The position numbers and the translations under genes are program-made. Shown here piece by piece: positions 42,924-51,821 of a stretch of DNA of 64,000 nucleotides. Numbering within the stretch: the first letter of the stretch is position 1; each line of letters starts with the position of its first letter. Below the pieces are notes generated by a model. The model had not been told where the DNA came from, ran no database searches, and worked only from the letters and a program-made list of their open reading frames with translations. Source of the DNA: Halalkalicoccus sp. CG83 (GTDB taxonomy: Archaea > Halobacteriota > Halobacteria > Halobacteriales > Halalkalicoccaceae); NCBI RefSeq assembly GCF_037081715.1, contig NZ_JAZDDH010000001.1:1116001-1180000 (forward strand), given 5' to 3'.

Positions 42924-43924
42924 TCGCCCTCGATGCGCTCGCGTGCGGCCGCCACCACGAGCGGCAGCGTGATCGTCGCGTCGGCGTAGACGGAGGCGTT
43001 CTCGCCGGCCTTCTCGATCTTCCCCCACGAGCGCGCCTCGTCGAGCGTCGCCCCCGAGAGCCCGCCGGTGTTCGGCGAGTCCATCGTGAGTTGGACGGCG
43101 TAGTCGTAGGCGGTGGGCGTCACCAGCATCGTCTGGAGCACGTAGTTCTTCGGAACGCCGCCGCCGACGACGAACGCGCCGGTACGGTCGGCCTCGTAGG
43201 CGACGTCGTTGAGGTGGGTCATGTCGCCCAGCGCGTCGAGCGAGAACTCCGAGGTCTGGGAGTAGATCCACGCCTGCAGTCCGAGCACCGAGTCCTGGAT
43301 CGCCGGACAGTAGACCGGCACGTCCTCCTCGAACGCCGCCGCGGCGATTCCGGCGTCCTCCTCGATCCCCTCGCTAGCGTTGATCTCGGCCGTCGCGCGG
43401 CCCAGCTCCGCGGTGAGCTCACGGATCGTCACCGTCCGTTCGAGCTCGGGAAACACCGCCGCGCGGAGGTGTTCCTCGAGCAGCGTGAAGTGCTCCTGGG
43501 GGAGATAGACGTCGTAGATCCGGTCGACCCACTCGTCGCGCAGGGTCTCGTCGTGCTCCCGAAGCGACCCCTCGCCGTGTTCGCGGCCGTGGTGGTGTTT
43601 CCCGCCGATCCCCTCGATCGCGTCGTGGGTGAGGTTCGCGCCGGTCGTCACCAGCGCGTCGATGTAGCCGTCGCGGATCAGGTCGACGACCAGACGTCGC
43701 ATCCCGGTCGGCACCATCGCGCCCGCCAACCCGAAGAGGACGCTGGTCTTCTCCTCGCCGAACATCGACGCCGTGATCCCGACTGCACGGTGGAGATCGG
43801 ACGCGCCGACGCCGGCCTTCCCGTACTCCGCCGCGAGCTCGCCGACGGTCATGCCGGCGCGGGCTCGGGCGTGTTCGATCGGGTCGTGTGTGAACTCCTC
43901 CCTCTGAGGGGTGTCGTCGCTCAT
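42917..43924 (-). CDS. dys: Deoxyhypusine synthase
   Basis: 335 aa. The catalytic Lys302 sits in EARSWGKIEKAG, and the NAD/spermidine-site stretches LVTTGANLTHDAIE, VYCPAIQDSVLG and VVGGGVPKNYVLQ are intact. The enzyme transfers an aminobutyl group to the lysine of aIF5A. The aIF5A gene and an agmatinase-family gene lie 1.1-2.3 kb away on the same strand, so the modification enzymes and substrate are neighbours. Length is normal. Confidence 0.95.
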   Translation of the reverse strand: MSDDTPQREEFTHDPIEHARARAGMTVGELAAEYGKAGVGASDLHRAVGITASMFGEEKTSVLFGLAGAMVPTGMRRLVVDLIRDGYIDALVTTGANLTHDAIEGIGGKHHHGREHGEGSLREHDETLRDEWVDRIYDVYLPQEHFTLLEEHLRAAVFPELERTVTIRELTAELGRATAEINASEGIEEDAGIAAAAFEEDVPVYCPAIQDSVLGLQAWIYSQTSEFSLDALGDMTHLNDVAYEADRTGAFVVGGGVPKNYVLQTMLVTPTAYDYAVQLTMDSPNTGGLSGATLDEARSWGKIEKAGENASVYADATITLPLVVAAARERIEGDQ

Positions 43925-44276
43925 AGCGGTGCTGGGTCGGCGGGCGGTTTCAACCGCCCGGTTCCGTCGTTCGGCGTCGGAGGAAAACGGAACGGTCGGT
44001 GCGAGCGCGGCCGCGTCGTCGGATGGTTGGATGGTGGCGGTCGCGCTCGCCCGACGGTGTGCCCGGACGATGCCCGGCGCGGACCGACGGCGCGCGCCGC
44101 CGGTCCGTACTCCTCGACCGGTCGGGGATCAGGGGGAACGCGTCCACCGGTCGGGGAATACGGTTCATCGGTACTCGCGAAGGAGACATTACTATTCACT
44201 AGCTAAAACCGTTCGTTCTAGAGGTGACGAGCGGAAACGCTATCCGATCGGGATTAGCGTCGCGTTTACTTCCGGG
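43925..44276. other. 352-nt intergenic region with short direct repeats
   Basis: ACCGGTCGGGGA occurs at 44117-44128 and 44146-44157, and ACCGGTCGGGG again at 44283-44293 inside the Nif3 gene end. Each has the palindrome ACCGGT. The 44190-44240 part is AT-rich. No gene is supported. Confidence 0.35.
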
Positions 44277-45041
44277 TTACAGACCGGTCGGGGCGTCGAT
44301 CCACGCGGTCCCGAGCCCCCAGTCCTCGGCGAGCGACTGCAGCGAGCGGACGCCGAACGTCTCGGTGGCGTAGTGGCCCCCGAGTGCGACGGTCACGCCG
44401 GCCTCGCGCGCGTCGTGGTAGGCCTGCTGTTTGCCCTCGCCGGTCACCAGCGCATCCGCGCCGATCTCGGCCGCCTCCTCGAGCCAGTCGATGCCGCTGC
44501 CGGTGACGATCGCCACGTCCTCGATCTCCTCGGGGCCGAACTCGAGCAACCGCGGCTCGCGTCCGCCGGTGTCGAGCGACGCGAGTCGGTCGCGGATCCC
44601 GTCGGCACCGAACGCCGAGGCCGCTCTCCCTCGGAGCCCGATCGTCTCGTCGTCGAGCGATCCGAACGGCTCGCGCGCCTCGAGACCGAGCAGGTCCGCG
44701 ACGCCGGCGGCGTTGCCCAGTTCGGGGTGAGCGTCGAGCGGGAGGTGCGAGACGTAGAGCGCCAGGTCGTTCTCGATCAGCGCGGCGATCCGGTCGTGGG
44801 TGCGGCCGGTGACGCGCTCGAAGCCGTCCCAGGAGAGGCCGTGATGAACCACGAGGACGTCCGCGCCTTCCTCGGCCGCCCGCTCGATCGTCTCGAGGGC
44901 GGCGTCGACCGCGTATGCGACGCGTTCGATCTCGCGCTCCTCGGGGCCGACCTGGAGGCCGTTCGCGCTCGCGTCGATCTCGGCGAACGCCCCCGTACGC
45001 AGGCGTTCGTCGTAGCGCTCACACAGCGTCGTCAGTTGCAT
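44277..45041 (-). CDS. Nif3-like dinuclear metal centre protein
   Basis: 254 aa. Metal-ligand motifs of the NIF3/DUF34 family are present: VVHHGLSWDG near the N-terminus, LYVSHLPLDAHPELGN, then EGADVL-type and GHYATETFGV near the C-terminus. Members form hexameric toroids with a dinuclear metal site and are linked to metal insertion or GTP cyclohydrolase-like chemistry; the role is unproven. The ATG at 45041 overlaps the end of the agmatinase gene by 23 nt, so they are co-transcribed. Confidence 0.9.
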   Translation of the reverse strand: MQLTTLCERYDERLRTGAFAEIDASANGLQVGPEEREIERVAYAVDAALETIERAAEEGADVLVVHHGLSWDGFERVTGRTHDRIAALIENDLALYVSHLPLDAHPELGNAAGVADLLGLEAREPFGSLDDETIGLRGRAASAFGADGIRDRLASLDTGGREPRLLEFGPEEIEDVAIVTGSGIDWLEEAAEIGADALVTGEGKQQAYHDAREAGVTVALGGHYATETFGVRSLQSLAEDWGLGTAWIDAPTGL

Positions 45042-45864
45042 TGGCACGTGCGTGTGTAGAGACGAACTCCCTGAGTAGCTTTCCCCCGAGCGCGGCGGCC
45101 TGGCCGTCGTCGCGGTCGTTCACCTCGACCACGTCGAAGCCGACGCAGGCGGGCGCGACCGCCCGGACGACCGCTCGCATCTCGCGGGCGGCGAGGCCGA
45201 ACGGTTCCATGGTTCCGGTTCCCGGCGCGAAGGCGGGGTCCGCGGCGTCGATATCGACGCTGAGATACGTCGAGCGCGATCCGATCGGGTCTCGCGTCCC
45301 CTCGGCAAGCGCATCGAGCCAGGAGTCGACGTCCTCGGGCGCGACGACCGTCACGTCATCGACCCCGGCGCGCTCCCACTCGGCCTCGCTTCCGGTGCGC
45401 GCTCCGAGGACGATCGCCTCCTCGACCACGTCGAGGACTCGTCGCGTCACGCAGGCGTGGCTCCACTCGTCGCCGTCGTACGACTTCCGGAGGTCGAGGT
45501 GGGCGTCGAGACAGACGAACACGTCGGGATCGGCGGCGCGGACGCCCGCCGCGCTCACGGTGTGCTCGCCGCCCAGAAGCAGCGGGATCGCGTCGTCCCA
45601 CACGACGTCGGTGAGGACGCCCTCGAGATACGAGACGTACTCCGCCGCGTCGTTCCACGCGTGGACGTCGCCGTGGTCGTGAACGGAGAGATCGGAGAAG
45701 CGTCGATCGGTGCGTCGGTCGTAGTCGTCGAACGTCTCGGCGAACCGTCGGATCCGGTCGGGGCCGAAGCGGGTGCCGGGCTGGAACGTCGTCGAGACGT
45801 CGAGCGGCGCACCGACGACGACGTAGTCGGCGTCCTCGCGGGCCGTGGCGGCCCCGGGGAACAT
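45019..45864 (-). CDS. speB: Agmatinase / ureohydrolase family enzyme
   Basis: 281 aa. All manganese motifs are intact: GGEH (98-101), DAHLD (120-124) and DID (204-206) with SVDIDAADPAFAPGTGTMEP. It hydrolyses a guanidino group, classically agmatine to putrescine. It starts one base before the aIF5A stop ends (TGATG coupling) and overlaps Nif3 downstream. In Haloferax volcanii the equivalent linkage led to the proposal that agmatine is attached to aIF5A by DHS and then trimmed by the agmatinase-like enzyme. Confidence 0.92.
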   Translation of the reverse strand: MFPGAATAREDADYVVVGAPLDVSTTFQPGTRFGPDRIRRFAETFDDYDRRTDRRFSDLSVHDHGDVHAWNDAAEYVSYLEGVLTDVVWDDAIPLLLGGEHTVSAAGVRAADPDVFVCLDAHLDLRKSYDGDEWSHACVTRRVLDVVEEAIVLGARTGSEAEWERAGVDDVTVVAPEDVDSWLDALAEGTRDPIGSRSTYLSVDIDAADPAFAPGTGTMEPFGLAAREMRAVVRAVAPACVGFDVVEVNDRDDGQAAALGGKLLREFVSTHARANATDDAV

Positions 45865-46244
45865 CAGCCGAGGATCTTCCGCTGGTTCTCCATCTCGAGG
45901 AACTCGATGTTCTCGTCGGAGGAGAGGTCGACGTCGTCGGGCGTGCTGATCGTGATCGTCTCGTAGGTGTCGAGGTCCATCACCTGCGCGACGGTGTCGC
46001 TCTCGACGCTGATGACCTGACCCTGCTTTCGCTCGATGATCGGCACTCGGATCTTGGCGTCGACCGGCTGTGAGAAGCTTCGCTTCTTCCCGTCGAAGAC
46101 GCCTCGGCCCTCGACGCGGGCCTTTGCGCTTCCGTGTTTACCCGGTTTGGCCGTGCTGTAGGCGGTGATCTTGCACGCGGCTCCGTCCATCATGACGTAG
46201 CTGCCCTCCTGCAGATCGCGGACCTGCTTCTGCTGCGTTACCAT
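45864..46244 (-). CDS. eif5A: Translation initiation factor aIF5A
   Basis: 126 aa. The N-terminal SH3-like domain holds the modification loop [14 protein letters not shown] with the hypusine lysine at 36; the C-terminal OB domain has [21 protein letters not shown]. It helps the ribosome at stalling sequences such as polyproline. First gene of an aIF5A-speB-nif3 unit, with a TATA box exactly placed for a leaderless start. Confidence 0.96.
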   Translation of the reverse strand: MVTQQKQVRDLQEGSYVMMDGAACKITAYSTAKPGKHGSAKARVEGRGVFDGKKRSFSQPVDAKIRVPIIERKQGQVISVESDTVAQVMDLDTYETITISTPDDVDLSSDENIEFLEMENQRKILG

Positions 46245-46268
46245 GGTCGTCGCTATCCACGGAGGCCG

Positions 46269-46274
46269 TATAAA
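46269..46274 (-). promoter_or_regulatory. TATA box of the aIF5A-speB-nif3 operon
   Basis: TTTATA on the minus strand, about 31 nt before the ATG ending at 46244, predicting a leaderless transcript for the whole unit. Confidence 0.65.
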
Positions 46275-46324
46275 CGGTTTGGAACGATCCCATTTCCTTT
46301 GTTGGTCCCGGTCGTACGGAGCGT

Positions 46325-47167
46325 ATGGCGCCCCACGACGACTGGCGTGAGCGACAGGAGTCGGCGACCGTAACCGTCGAGGGTCACGAGCTGGAGGTGG
46401 CCTACTACGACGAGGGCGACGGGCCGGATCCGCCCGTGCTGTTCGTCCACGGGATCCCGACCTGGTCGTTCCTCTGGCGCGACGTCGCGCCCGCCTTCGC
46501 GGGCGATCGGCGGGTGATCGCTCCCGACCTCGCCGGCTACGGCGAGTCCTCGATGTACGACGGGTTCGACCGTTCGATCCGCGCCCAGGAAGCGGTGCTC
46601 GGGGCGCTGCTCGACGAACTCGGCGTCGACTCGTGTGTTCTCGTCGGTCACGACATCGGCGGCGGGGTGGGCGTGCGTCTGGCCGTCAACGACCCCGGGC
46701 GGATCGAGGCGCTCGTGCTCTCGAACGCGACGGTCTATGACTCCTGGCCGATCGAGTTCATCGTCGACCTCGGTCTCCCGTCGACGATCCGAACGATGAG
46801 CGTCGAGGAGTGTCGGGAGACCCTCTCGGAGGCCTACCGCGACACCCTCCACGGCGATCCCACCGAGGCGTTCGTCGAGGGGATGTGTTCCCAGTGGGAC
46901 ACCGAGGAGGCGGTGGTCTCGCTCGGCCGAAACGCGATCGCGACCAACACCAATCACACCACCGAGATAGCGTACGGGGAGATCGAGGCCGAGACCCTCC
47001 TGTTGTGGGGCACGGAGGACGACGAACAGCCGATCGAGGACGCGGAACGGCTCGCCGAGGACCTCCCGAACGCGACGCTCGCGCCGGTCGAGAACGCCGG
47101 CCACTGGGTCCCCGAGGATCGTTCCACGGAGTATCGCGAGCGGCTCGCGGCGTTTCTCGATAGCTGA
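46325..47167 (+). CDS. Haloalkane-dehalogenase-like alpha/beta hydrolase
   Basis: 280 aa. The oxyanion region [13 protein letters not shown] and the nucleophile Asp110 in VGHDIGGG (Asp rather than Ser) place it with haloalkane dehalogenases and fluoroacetate dehalogenases or epoxide hydrolases. The acid and base appear in [10 protein letters not shown] and [10 protein letters not shown]. The true substrate is unknown; an aspartate nucleophile excludes simple esterase chemistry. Confidence 0.88.
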   Translation: MAPHDDWRERQESATVTVEGHELEVAYYDEGDGPDPPVLFVHGIPTWSFLWRDVAPAFAGDRRVIAPDLAGYGESSMYDGFDRSIRAQEAVLGALLDELGVDSCVLVGHDIGGGVGVRLAVNDPGRIEALVLSNATVYDSWPIEFIVDLGLPSTIRTMSVEECRETLSEAYRDTLHGDPTEAFVEGMCSQWDTEEAVVSLGRNAIATNTNHTTEIAYGEIEAETLLLWGTEDDEQPIEDAERLAEDLPNATLAPVENAGHWVPEDRSTEYRERLAAFLDS

Positions 47168-47168
47168 C

Positions 47169-48239
47169 TCATCGTCGACGATCGATGATGCGACCTACCC
47201 GCCGGAGCCCCTCCTCTAGCTCGTCGGTCGGGAGGCCGAACCCGATCCGGAAGTACCCCTCGAAGCCGAACAGCCCGCCCGGCGCGAGCACGACGCTCTC
47301 CTCCTCGACGACGGCCCGGCAGAACGACTCGCCCGATTCGAACTCGTTGGGGATAGCAACGAACCCGTTGACGCCGACGGGTTCGTGCCACTCCAGTCCG
47401 TGTTCGGCGACCCACTCGTCGACGCGCTCGCGGTGCTCCGTGGCGAGCGTTCGGTTCTCCGAGAGGATCGCCCTCTCCTCGTCGCCGAGCGCCTGTCGGG
47501 CGACGTGCTGGCCGACGATCGACGGCGAGATCGTGGTGTAGTCCTTCCAGCGGACCGCACCCTCGATCACGTCTCGGGGACCGACGATCCAGCCGAAGCG
47601 GAGCCCCGCGAGCCCGTAGGCCTTCGTCAGGCTCGTCGTGCTGATTCCCCGATCGCCCATCGAGGCCACCGGCGGGAGGGGCTCCTCCGCGAGCAGTCGG
47701 TAGACCTCGTCACAGAGCAGGTAGGCGTCGTTCTCCGCCGCCAGGTCGTAGAGCGCCTCGACCGTCGCTCGCGAGTGGTGTTTCCCGGTGGGGTTGTTCG
47801 GGTTGTTCAGCACGACCAGGCGGGTCTCGGGCCGCATCGCCTCCCGGACGGCGTCGACGTCGAGTTCCCAGGCGGGCGGAGAGAGGCTCACCCGCGAGAC
47901 GTCACAGATTGACTCGGGGACGGCGTGGAGCGCCTGATACGTGGGCGTGATCACGACCGCGTGATCCCCCCGATCGAGAAGTGACTGAAAGACGAGGTAG
48001 TTCGCCTCCTGGGTGCCACACGTGAAGCAGACCTCCTCGGCGCTCCGGTCGTAGCGTGCCCCGACCGCGGCGCGGAGTTCGGGATCGCCGTCCGTGGGAA
48101 TCACGTAGTCCAGGTCGCCGGGATCCAGGTCGAACCGCGAGGCGGGCAGGCTCCGGATGCCGCTCTCCGCGAGCATGACGTCGGCGTCGTGTTCGTACTC
48201 GTCGAACCAGCGTTCGAGGCCGAAGGGGGCGATCTCCAT
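47169..48239 (-). CDS. Pyridoxal-phosphate aminotransferase, class I/II
   Basis: 356 aa. The PLP lysine is Lys206 in SLTKAYGLAGLRFGW; NNPNNPTG (145-152) and DEVY (177-180) are the usual cofactor contacts. It resembles the capreomycidine-synthase/aspartate-aminotransferase-like branch, but the amino donor and acceptor cannot be read from sequence. It converges on the dehalogenase-like gene with 1 nt between stops. Confidence 0.92.
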   Translation of the reverse strand: MEIAPFGLERWFDEYEHDADVMLAESGIRSLPASRFDLDPGDLDYVIPTDGDPELRAAVGARYDRSAEEVCFTCGTQEANYLVFQSLLDRGDHAVVITPTYQALHAVPESICDVSRVSLSPPAWELDVDAVREAMRPETRLVVLNNPNNPTGKHHSRATVEALYDLAAENDAYLLCDEVYRLLAEEPLPPVASMGDRGISTTSLTKAYGLAGLRFGWIVGPRDVIEGAVRWKDYTTISPSIVGQHVARQALGDEERAILSENRTLATEHRERVDEWVAEHGLEWHEPVGVNGFVAIPNEFESGESFCRAVVEEESVVLAPGGLFGFEGYFRIGFGLPTDELEEGLRRVGRIIDRRR

Positions 48240-48273
48240 ACGGCCGGGTCGTGACGAGGGAGGATAAACCGGA

Positions 48274-49938
48274 CTACTCGCCGCGGCGCTTCCGGAGGTT
48301 CTGACGGGTGAACTGCGGCTGTGCGCTGATCCCCTTTCGACGCCCGCGGAACGACCGGTAGAGCAGGAAGACGATGACGAGCGAGAGCAACGCCGGAACG
48401 ACCGCGGGCTCCCACGCCCGGAACGCGAAGATGATCGACGTCGAGACGAGCATCACCGAGAGGAGCAGTCCGTAGATCAGCCGCTTCGCCAGCCGATCGA
48501 AGACGCTCTCCGGGTCCTGGACGTCGACGTTGATCGTGACGTCGCCGCGTTCGAGCCGACCGAGGGTGCGGTCCGCCGTCTGGGGGAGCCGGATCGACGC
48601 CTGGGCGGATCGCCAGAACTGCTGGCCCGCCTCCTCCGCGTACTGCTGGGCGGTCTCCTCGCGATAGCCCTGCTCGGAGAGGTACTCCGTCGCGGTCTCG
48701 ATGAAGTCGAAGTCGGGATCGAGCGTCACGCAGACCCCCTCGACGACCGTCGCGACCCTGAGAACGAGCGCGAGGTTCGAGGGCAGTCGGAGGGGGAACT
48801 CGTAGATGGTGTTCTCGATCTGGCTCACGATCTGCTGGACGCGGTACTGCTCGATCTCCTCGCCGCGGGCGTCGGCGATCGCGAGCTCCATCACGTCGCC
48901 CATCACCTGCCGGTCGGCCTCGGGCGAGAGCGTCCCGAGGTCGATCAGCGCATCGAGGATGGCGTCGGTGTCCTGGTTCGCGACGGCGACGTAGAAGTCG
49001 ACGATCTTCTCCTGGACGTAGGCGTCGACCCGCCCGCTCATCCCGAAGTCGTAGAAGACGATCGTGCCGTCCTCCTGGACCGCGAGGTTCCCCGGGTGGG
49101 GATCGGCGTGGAAGACGCCGTCGTCGATGATCATCTGGAGGTACGCCTCCTGGAGCGTCTCTGCCACCGCGCTCCGGTCGATCTCGAGTTCGTCCAACTT
49201 GCGGGTGTTGCTGATCTTCGTTCCGCCGACGTACTCCATGGTGAGCACGCGACCCGTCGAGTGTGAGTCGATGATCGCGGGGATCAGGATCCGTCGGTTG
49301 TTCTCGAAGTTCGCCCGGATCTCCCGGAGCATCTCGGCCTCCCTCGAGTAGTCCATCTCCTCGCGGATCGTCTTCGCGAACTCGTCGGCGAGGTTCTCGA
49401 GCGAGAACGCACGGGCCTCGCCGACGAATCGCAACAGGAGCGGCAGCGAGAACTTCACCACCCGAAGGTCGGCCTCGACGAGCGACTCGATGTCGGGTCG
49501 CCGAACCTTCACCGCGACGAGTCGGTCGTCGACGTACGCCCGGTATACCTGTCCCAGGCTCGCGCCGCTGATGGCGTCGCGGTCGAACTCGACGAACGCC
49601 TCGTCGACGGGGCCGAGCTCCTCCTCGAGCACCTGCCGTGCGTCCTCCCATTCGGCGGGAGGGACCTCGTCCTGGAGTTTCGAGAGCTCGTCGATGTAGG
49701 CGGGCGGTAGCACGTCCGGCCGCGTCGAGAGCAGCTGGCCGAGCTTGATGAACGTCGGTCCGAGCGTCAGCAGCGACTCGAGCAGCCGCCCGGCGCGCCG
49801 TCGCTGGGTCTCGACGTCGACCTGGCGCGGGCTACCGAACAGCAGATACCGACGCCGATCACGCGCGTACGCCAGCAGCAGCGGGAGGAACTGCCAGGCG
49901 ACGACGAAGAAGCGTCGATAGGCGTGCAGCCATGCCAT
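48274..49938 (-). CDS. ABC1/UbiB (AarF) family atypical kinase
   Basis: 554 aa. The family KxGQ motif is present as FIKLGQ (residues 63-68), the Ala-rich loop is SGASLGQVYRA (124-134), the nucleotide Lys is in LVAVKVRRPDIE (about 144), HADPHPGNLA gives the catalytic stretch and VFYDFGMSG the metal motif. Two hydrophobic segments end the protein (LLLSVMLVSTSIIFAF and LLSLVIVFLLY), anchoring it to the membrane. These kinases support quinone and lipid metabolism. Confidence 0.93.
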   Translation of the reverse strand: MAWLHAYRRFFVVAWQFLPLLLAYARDRRRYLLFGSPRQVDVETQRRRAGRLLESLLTLGPTFIKLGQLLSTRPDVLPPAYIDELSKLQDEVPPAEWEDARQVLEEELGPVDEAFVEFDRDAISGASLGQVYRAYVDDRLVAVKVRRPDIESLVEADLRVVKFSLPLLLRFVGEARAFSLENLADEFAKTIREEMDYSREAEMLREIRANFENNRRILIPAIIDSHSTGRVLTMEYVGGTKISNTRKLDELEIDRSAVAETLQEAYLQMIIDDGVFHADPHPGNLAVQEDGTIVFYDFGMSGRVDAYVQEKIVDFYVAVANQDTDAILDALIDLGTLSPEADRQVMGDVMELAIADARGEEIEQYRVQQIVSQIENTIYEFPLRLPSNLALVLRVATVVEGVCVTLDPDFDFIETATEYLSEQGYREETAQQYAEEAGQQFWRSAQASIRLPQTADRTLGRLERGDVTINVDVQDPESVFDRLAKRLIYGLLLSVMLVSTSIIFAFRAWEPAVVPALLSLVIVFLLYRSFRGRRKGISAQPQFTRQNLRKRRGE

Positions 49939-49944
49939 CCCGGC

Positions 49945-50301
49945 TCAGGCGTCCTCGATCGGAATGGTCGTCGCCGCATCGCCGGTTCGACGGGGGACGT
50001 GTAGCTCGAGCACCCCTCGGTCGATGGTCGCGCGCGCCTCGTCGCCGATCGCGTCCGGCGGTAGCGGGAGGTCGGCATCGAGGAACAGCGAGCGGTTCTC
50101 GCGGACGTACGAGAATCCCTCGGGGACGTCCTTCTCGCGCCGCGCCTCGATCCGAACGCGACGGGCCTCGGCCGTCACCTCGGTCGTCTCGCCGGTCGCG
50201 CCCGGCAGGTCGAGCACGATCAGGTACTCCTCGTCGTGTTCCAGCAGATCCGCGAACACGGCTTCGGGCAGCTCCTGGAGTGCCTCGCGCAGCGCTGACA
50301 T
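49945..50301 (-). CDS. Hsp20/alpha-crystallin-like protein
   Basis: 118 aa. A short helical N-terminus is followed by a beta-sandwich pattern: YLIVLDLPGATGETTEVTAEARRVRIEARRE, then YVRENRSLFLDADLPLPPDA and a final IDRGVLELHVPRR close to the crystallin-domain GVL motif. It is shorter than most small heat-shock proteins and lacks the C-terminal I-x-I. The stop lies 6 nt upstream of the ABC1 start on the same strand. Confidence 0.75.
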   Translation of the reverse strand: MSALREALQELPEAVFADLLEHDEEYLIVLDLPGATGETTEVTAEARRVRIEARREKDVPEGFSYVRENRSLFLDADLPLPPDAIGDEARATIDRGVLELHVPRRTGDAATTIPIEDA

Positions 50302-50524
50302 GTCCTTCGGTAGGGTCGCGGGGGCGAAAAAGCCCGCGATCACACGACGAGAGCGAGCGCTAGCACGAGCGTCACCACCGCCCCCTCCCCGAGATACACG
50401 AAGGGTCCGAGACGGGTCGGTGGCTCCACGGACGCTCACGGCCCACACTCGGGACGGCGCCGATGGGTGAATCGGATCGAGGAGTAGCCCACCGACTTTT
50501 GTCGTTCCGACCGTACGTCCACGC
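50302..50524. other. Divergent promoter region of the Hsp20-like and moeA genes
   Basis: 223 nt without a gene. CGACTTTTGTCG at about 50493-50504 lies roughly 25-30 nt before the moeA ATG and may serve as its TATA element. Confidence 0.35.
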
Positions 50525-51742
50525 ATGAGCCAGGACGATCTCCAGCGGTCGGGATTCAAGGACCGGACGCGGATCGACGAGGCCCGCGGTCGGCTGCTCG
50601 AGGCGGTCTCGACGCACGGCCGGACCGAGCGAGTGCCGCTCGGGAGCGCCGACGGACGAACGATCGCCGCCCGAGTGACGGCCCCCAACCCGGTCCCGGG
50701 CTACGACCGGGCCGCGATGGACGGCTACGCCGTGCGTGCGGAGGACACCTTCGGCGCGAGCGACCGATCGCCGAACGTCCTCCGGACGGGCGAGGAGACC
50801 GGTCCCGAGGTCGCCGCCCGGGTCCACACCGGCAGCGACCTCCCCGCTGGCGCCGACGCCGTCGTGATGATCGAGCAGGTCGAGGAAGTCGGGGCGGAGA
50901 TCGAGGTGTTCGACGCCGTCGCCGAGGGGGAGAACGTCGGTGATGCCGGCGAGGACGTCGCTGAGGGCCAACGGCTCTACGAACCGGGCCATCGGGTCCG
51001 CCCCTCGGATCTCGGCCTGCTGAAGTCGGTGGGACTCGACGCCGTCGAGGTCGCCGAACGGCCGACCGCCGCGGTGGTGCCGACCGGCGAGGAGCTCGTC
51101 CAGACCGACCCCGGCCCGGGTGAGATCATCGAGACCAATGGGCTGACGGTCTCCCGGTTCGTCGACCGCTGGGGCGGCCGGCCCGTCTACCGGGACGTCG
51201 TCACCGACGACCGCGAGGCGCTCCGGGCGGCGATCCAGCGCGACCTGACGAAGGACGTGATCGTCACCACCGGCGGCTCCTCCGTGGGCGAACGCGACCT
51301 CATCCCCGAGGTGGTCGACGACCTCGGCGAGGTGCTCGTCCACGGCGTCGCGCTGAAGCCGGGCCATCCGGTGGCGCTCGGCGTCGTCGAGGACACGCCC
51401 GTGATCATGCTTCCGGGCTACCCCGTCGCCTGCATCGTCAACGCCGTCCAGTTCCTCCGTCCGGCGCTCAAACGCGCAGGCGGGATGCCGATCGAGGACC
51501 ACCCGGCGACGGCAGCACGCCTCGAGCGGAAGATCCGCAGCGAGCCCGGCGTTCGGACGTTCGCCCGTGTGAAGGTCGAGGAGGAGGACGGCGAGAGAAC
51601 CGCCGAGCCGACGCGCGTCAGCGGCTCGGGCGTGCTCTCGAGCGTGGCGCTCGCGGACGGCTGGGTGGTCGTCCCCGAGGAGAGCGAGGGGATCGCGGCG
51701 GGCGAGACCGTCGCCGTCGAGAACTGGGAGTGGTCGGCGTGA
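50525..51742 (+). CDS. moeA: Molybdopterin molybdenumtransferase MoeA
   Basis: 405 aa, complete MoeA: N-terminal domain with PGYDRAAMDGYAVRAEDT, the GADAVVMIEQVE loop, the catalytic MoCF-biosynthesis domain with PTGEELVQ, ETNG, TTGGSSVGERD and LKPGHPV, and the small C-terminal beta barrel. It inserts molybdenum into adenylylated molybdopterin. It sits 80 nt upstream of a second, longer MoeA, the usual paired arrangement in archaea. Confidence 0.94.
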   Translation: MSQDDLQRSGFKDRTRIDEARGRLLEAVSTHGRTERVPLGSADGRTIAARVTAPNPVPGYDRAAMDGYAVRAEDTFGASDRSPNVLRTGEETGPEVAARVHTGSDLPAGADAVVMIEQVEEVGAEIEVFDAVAEGENVGDAGEDVAEGQRLYEPGHRVRPSDLGLLKSVGLDAVEVAERPTAAVVPTGEELVQTDPGPGEIIETNGLTVSRFVDRWGGRPVYRDVVTDDREALRAAIQRDLTKDVIVTTGGSSVGERDLIPEVVDDLGEVLVHGVALKPGHPVALGVVEDTPVIMLPGYPVACIVNAVQFLRPALKRAGGMPIEDHPATAARLERKIRSEPGVRTFARVKVEEEDGERTAEPTRVSGSGVLSSVALADGWVVVPEESEGIAAGETVAVENWEWSA

Positions 51743-51821
51743 GCCCCGCCGAACGCGTTCACGCTCGCTTCGCTCGCCCGGCCCCGTTGGACGCCCTCAC
51801 GCTCGCACGGGAGGTGCTCGC

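Noticed and set aside
44117-44293. Three copies of ACCGGTCGGGG as a possible CRISPR-like or operator array
   Set aside because: Copies are only 11-12 bp with irregular spacing (29 and 137 nt), and one lies in coding sequence, so chance is possible. No CRISPR array is present.
45019-45041. Overlap of agmatinase and Nif3 genes as a frameshift or fusion
   Set aside because: Both proteins are complete with intact motifs; a 23-nt overlap is normal translational coupling.
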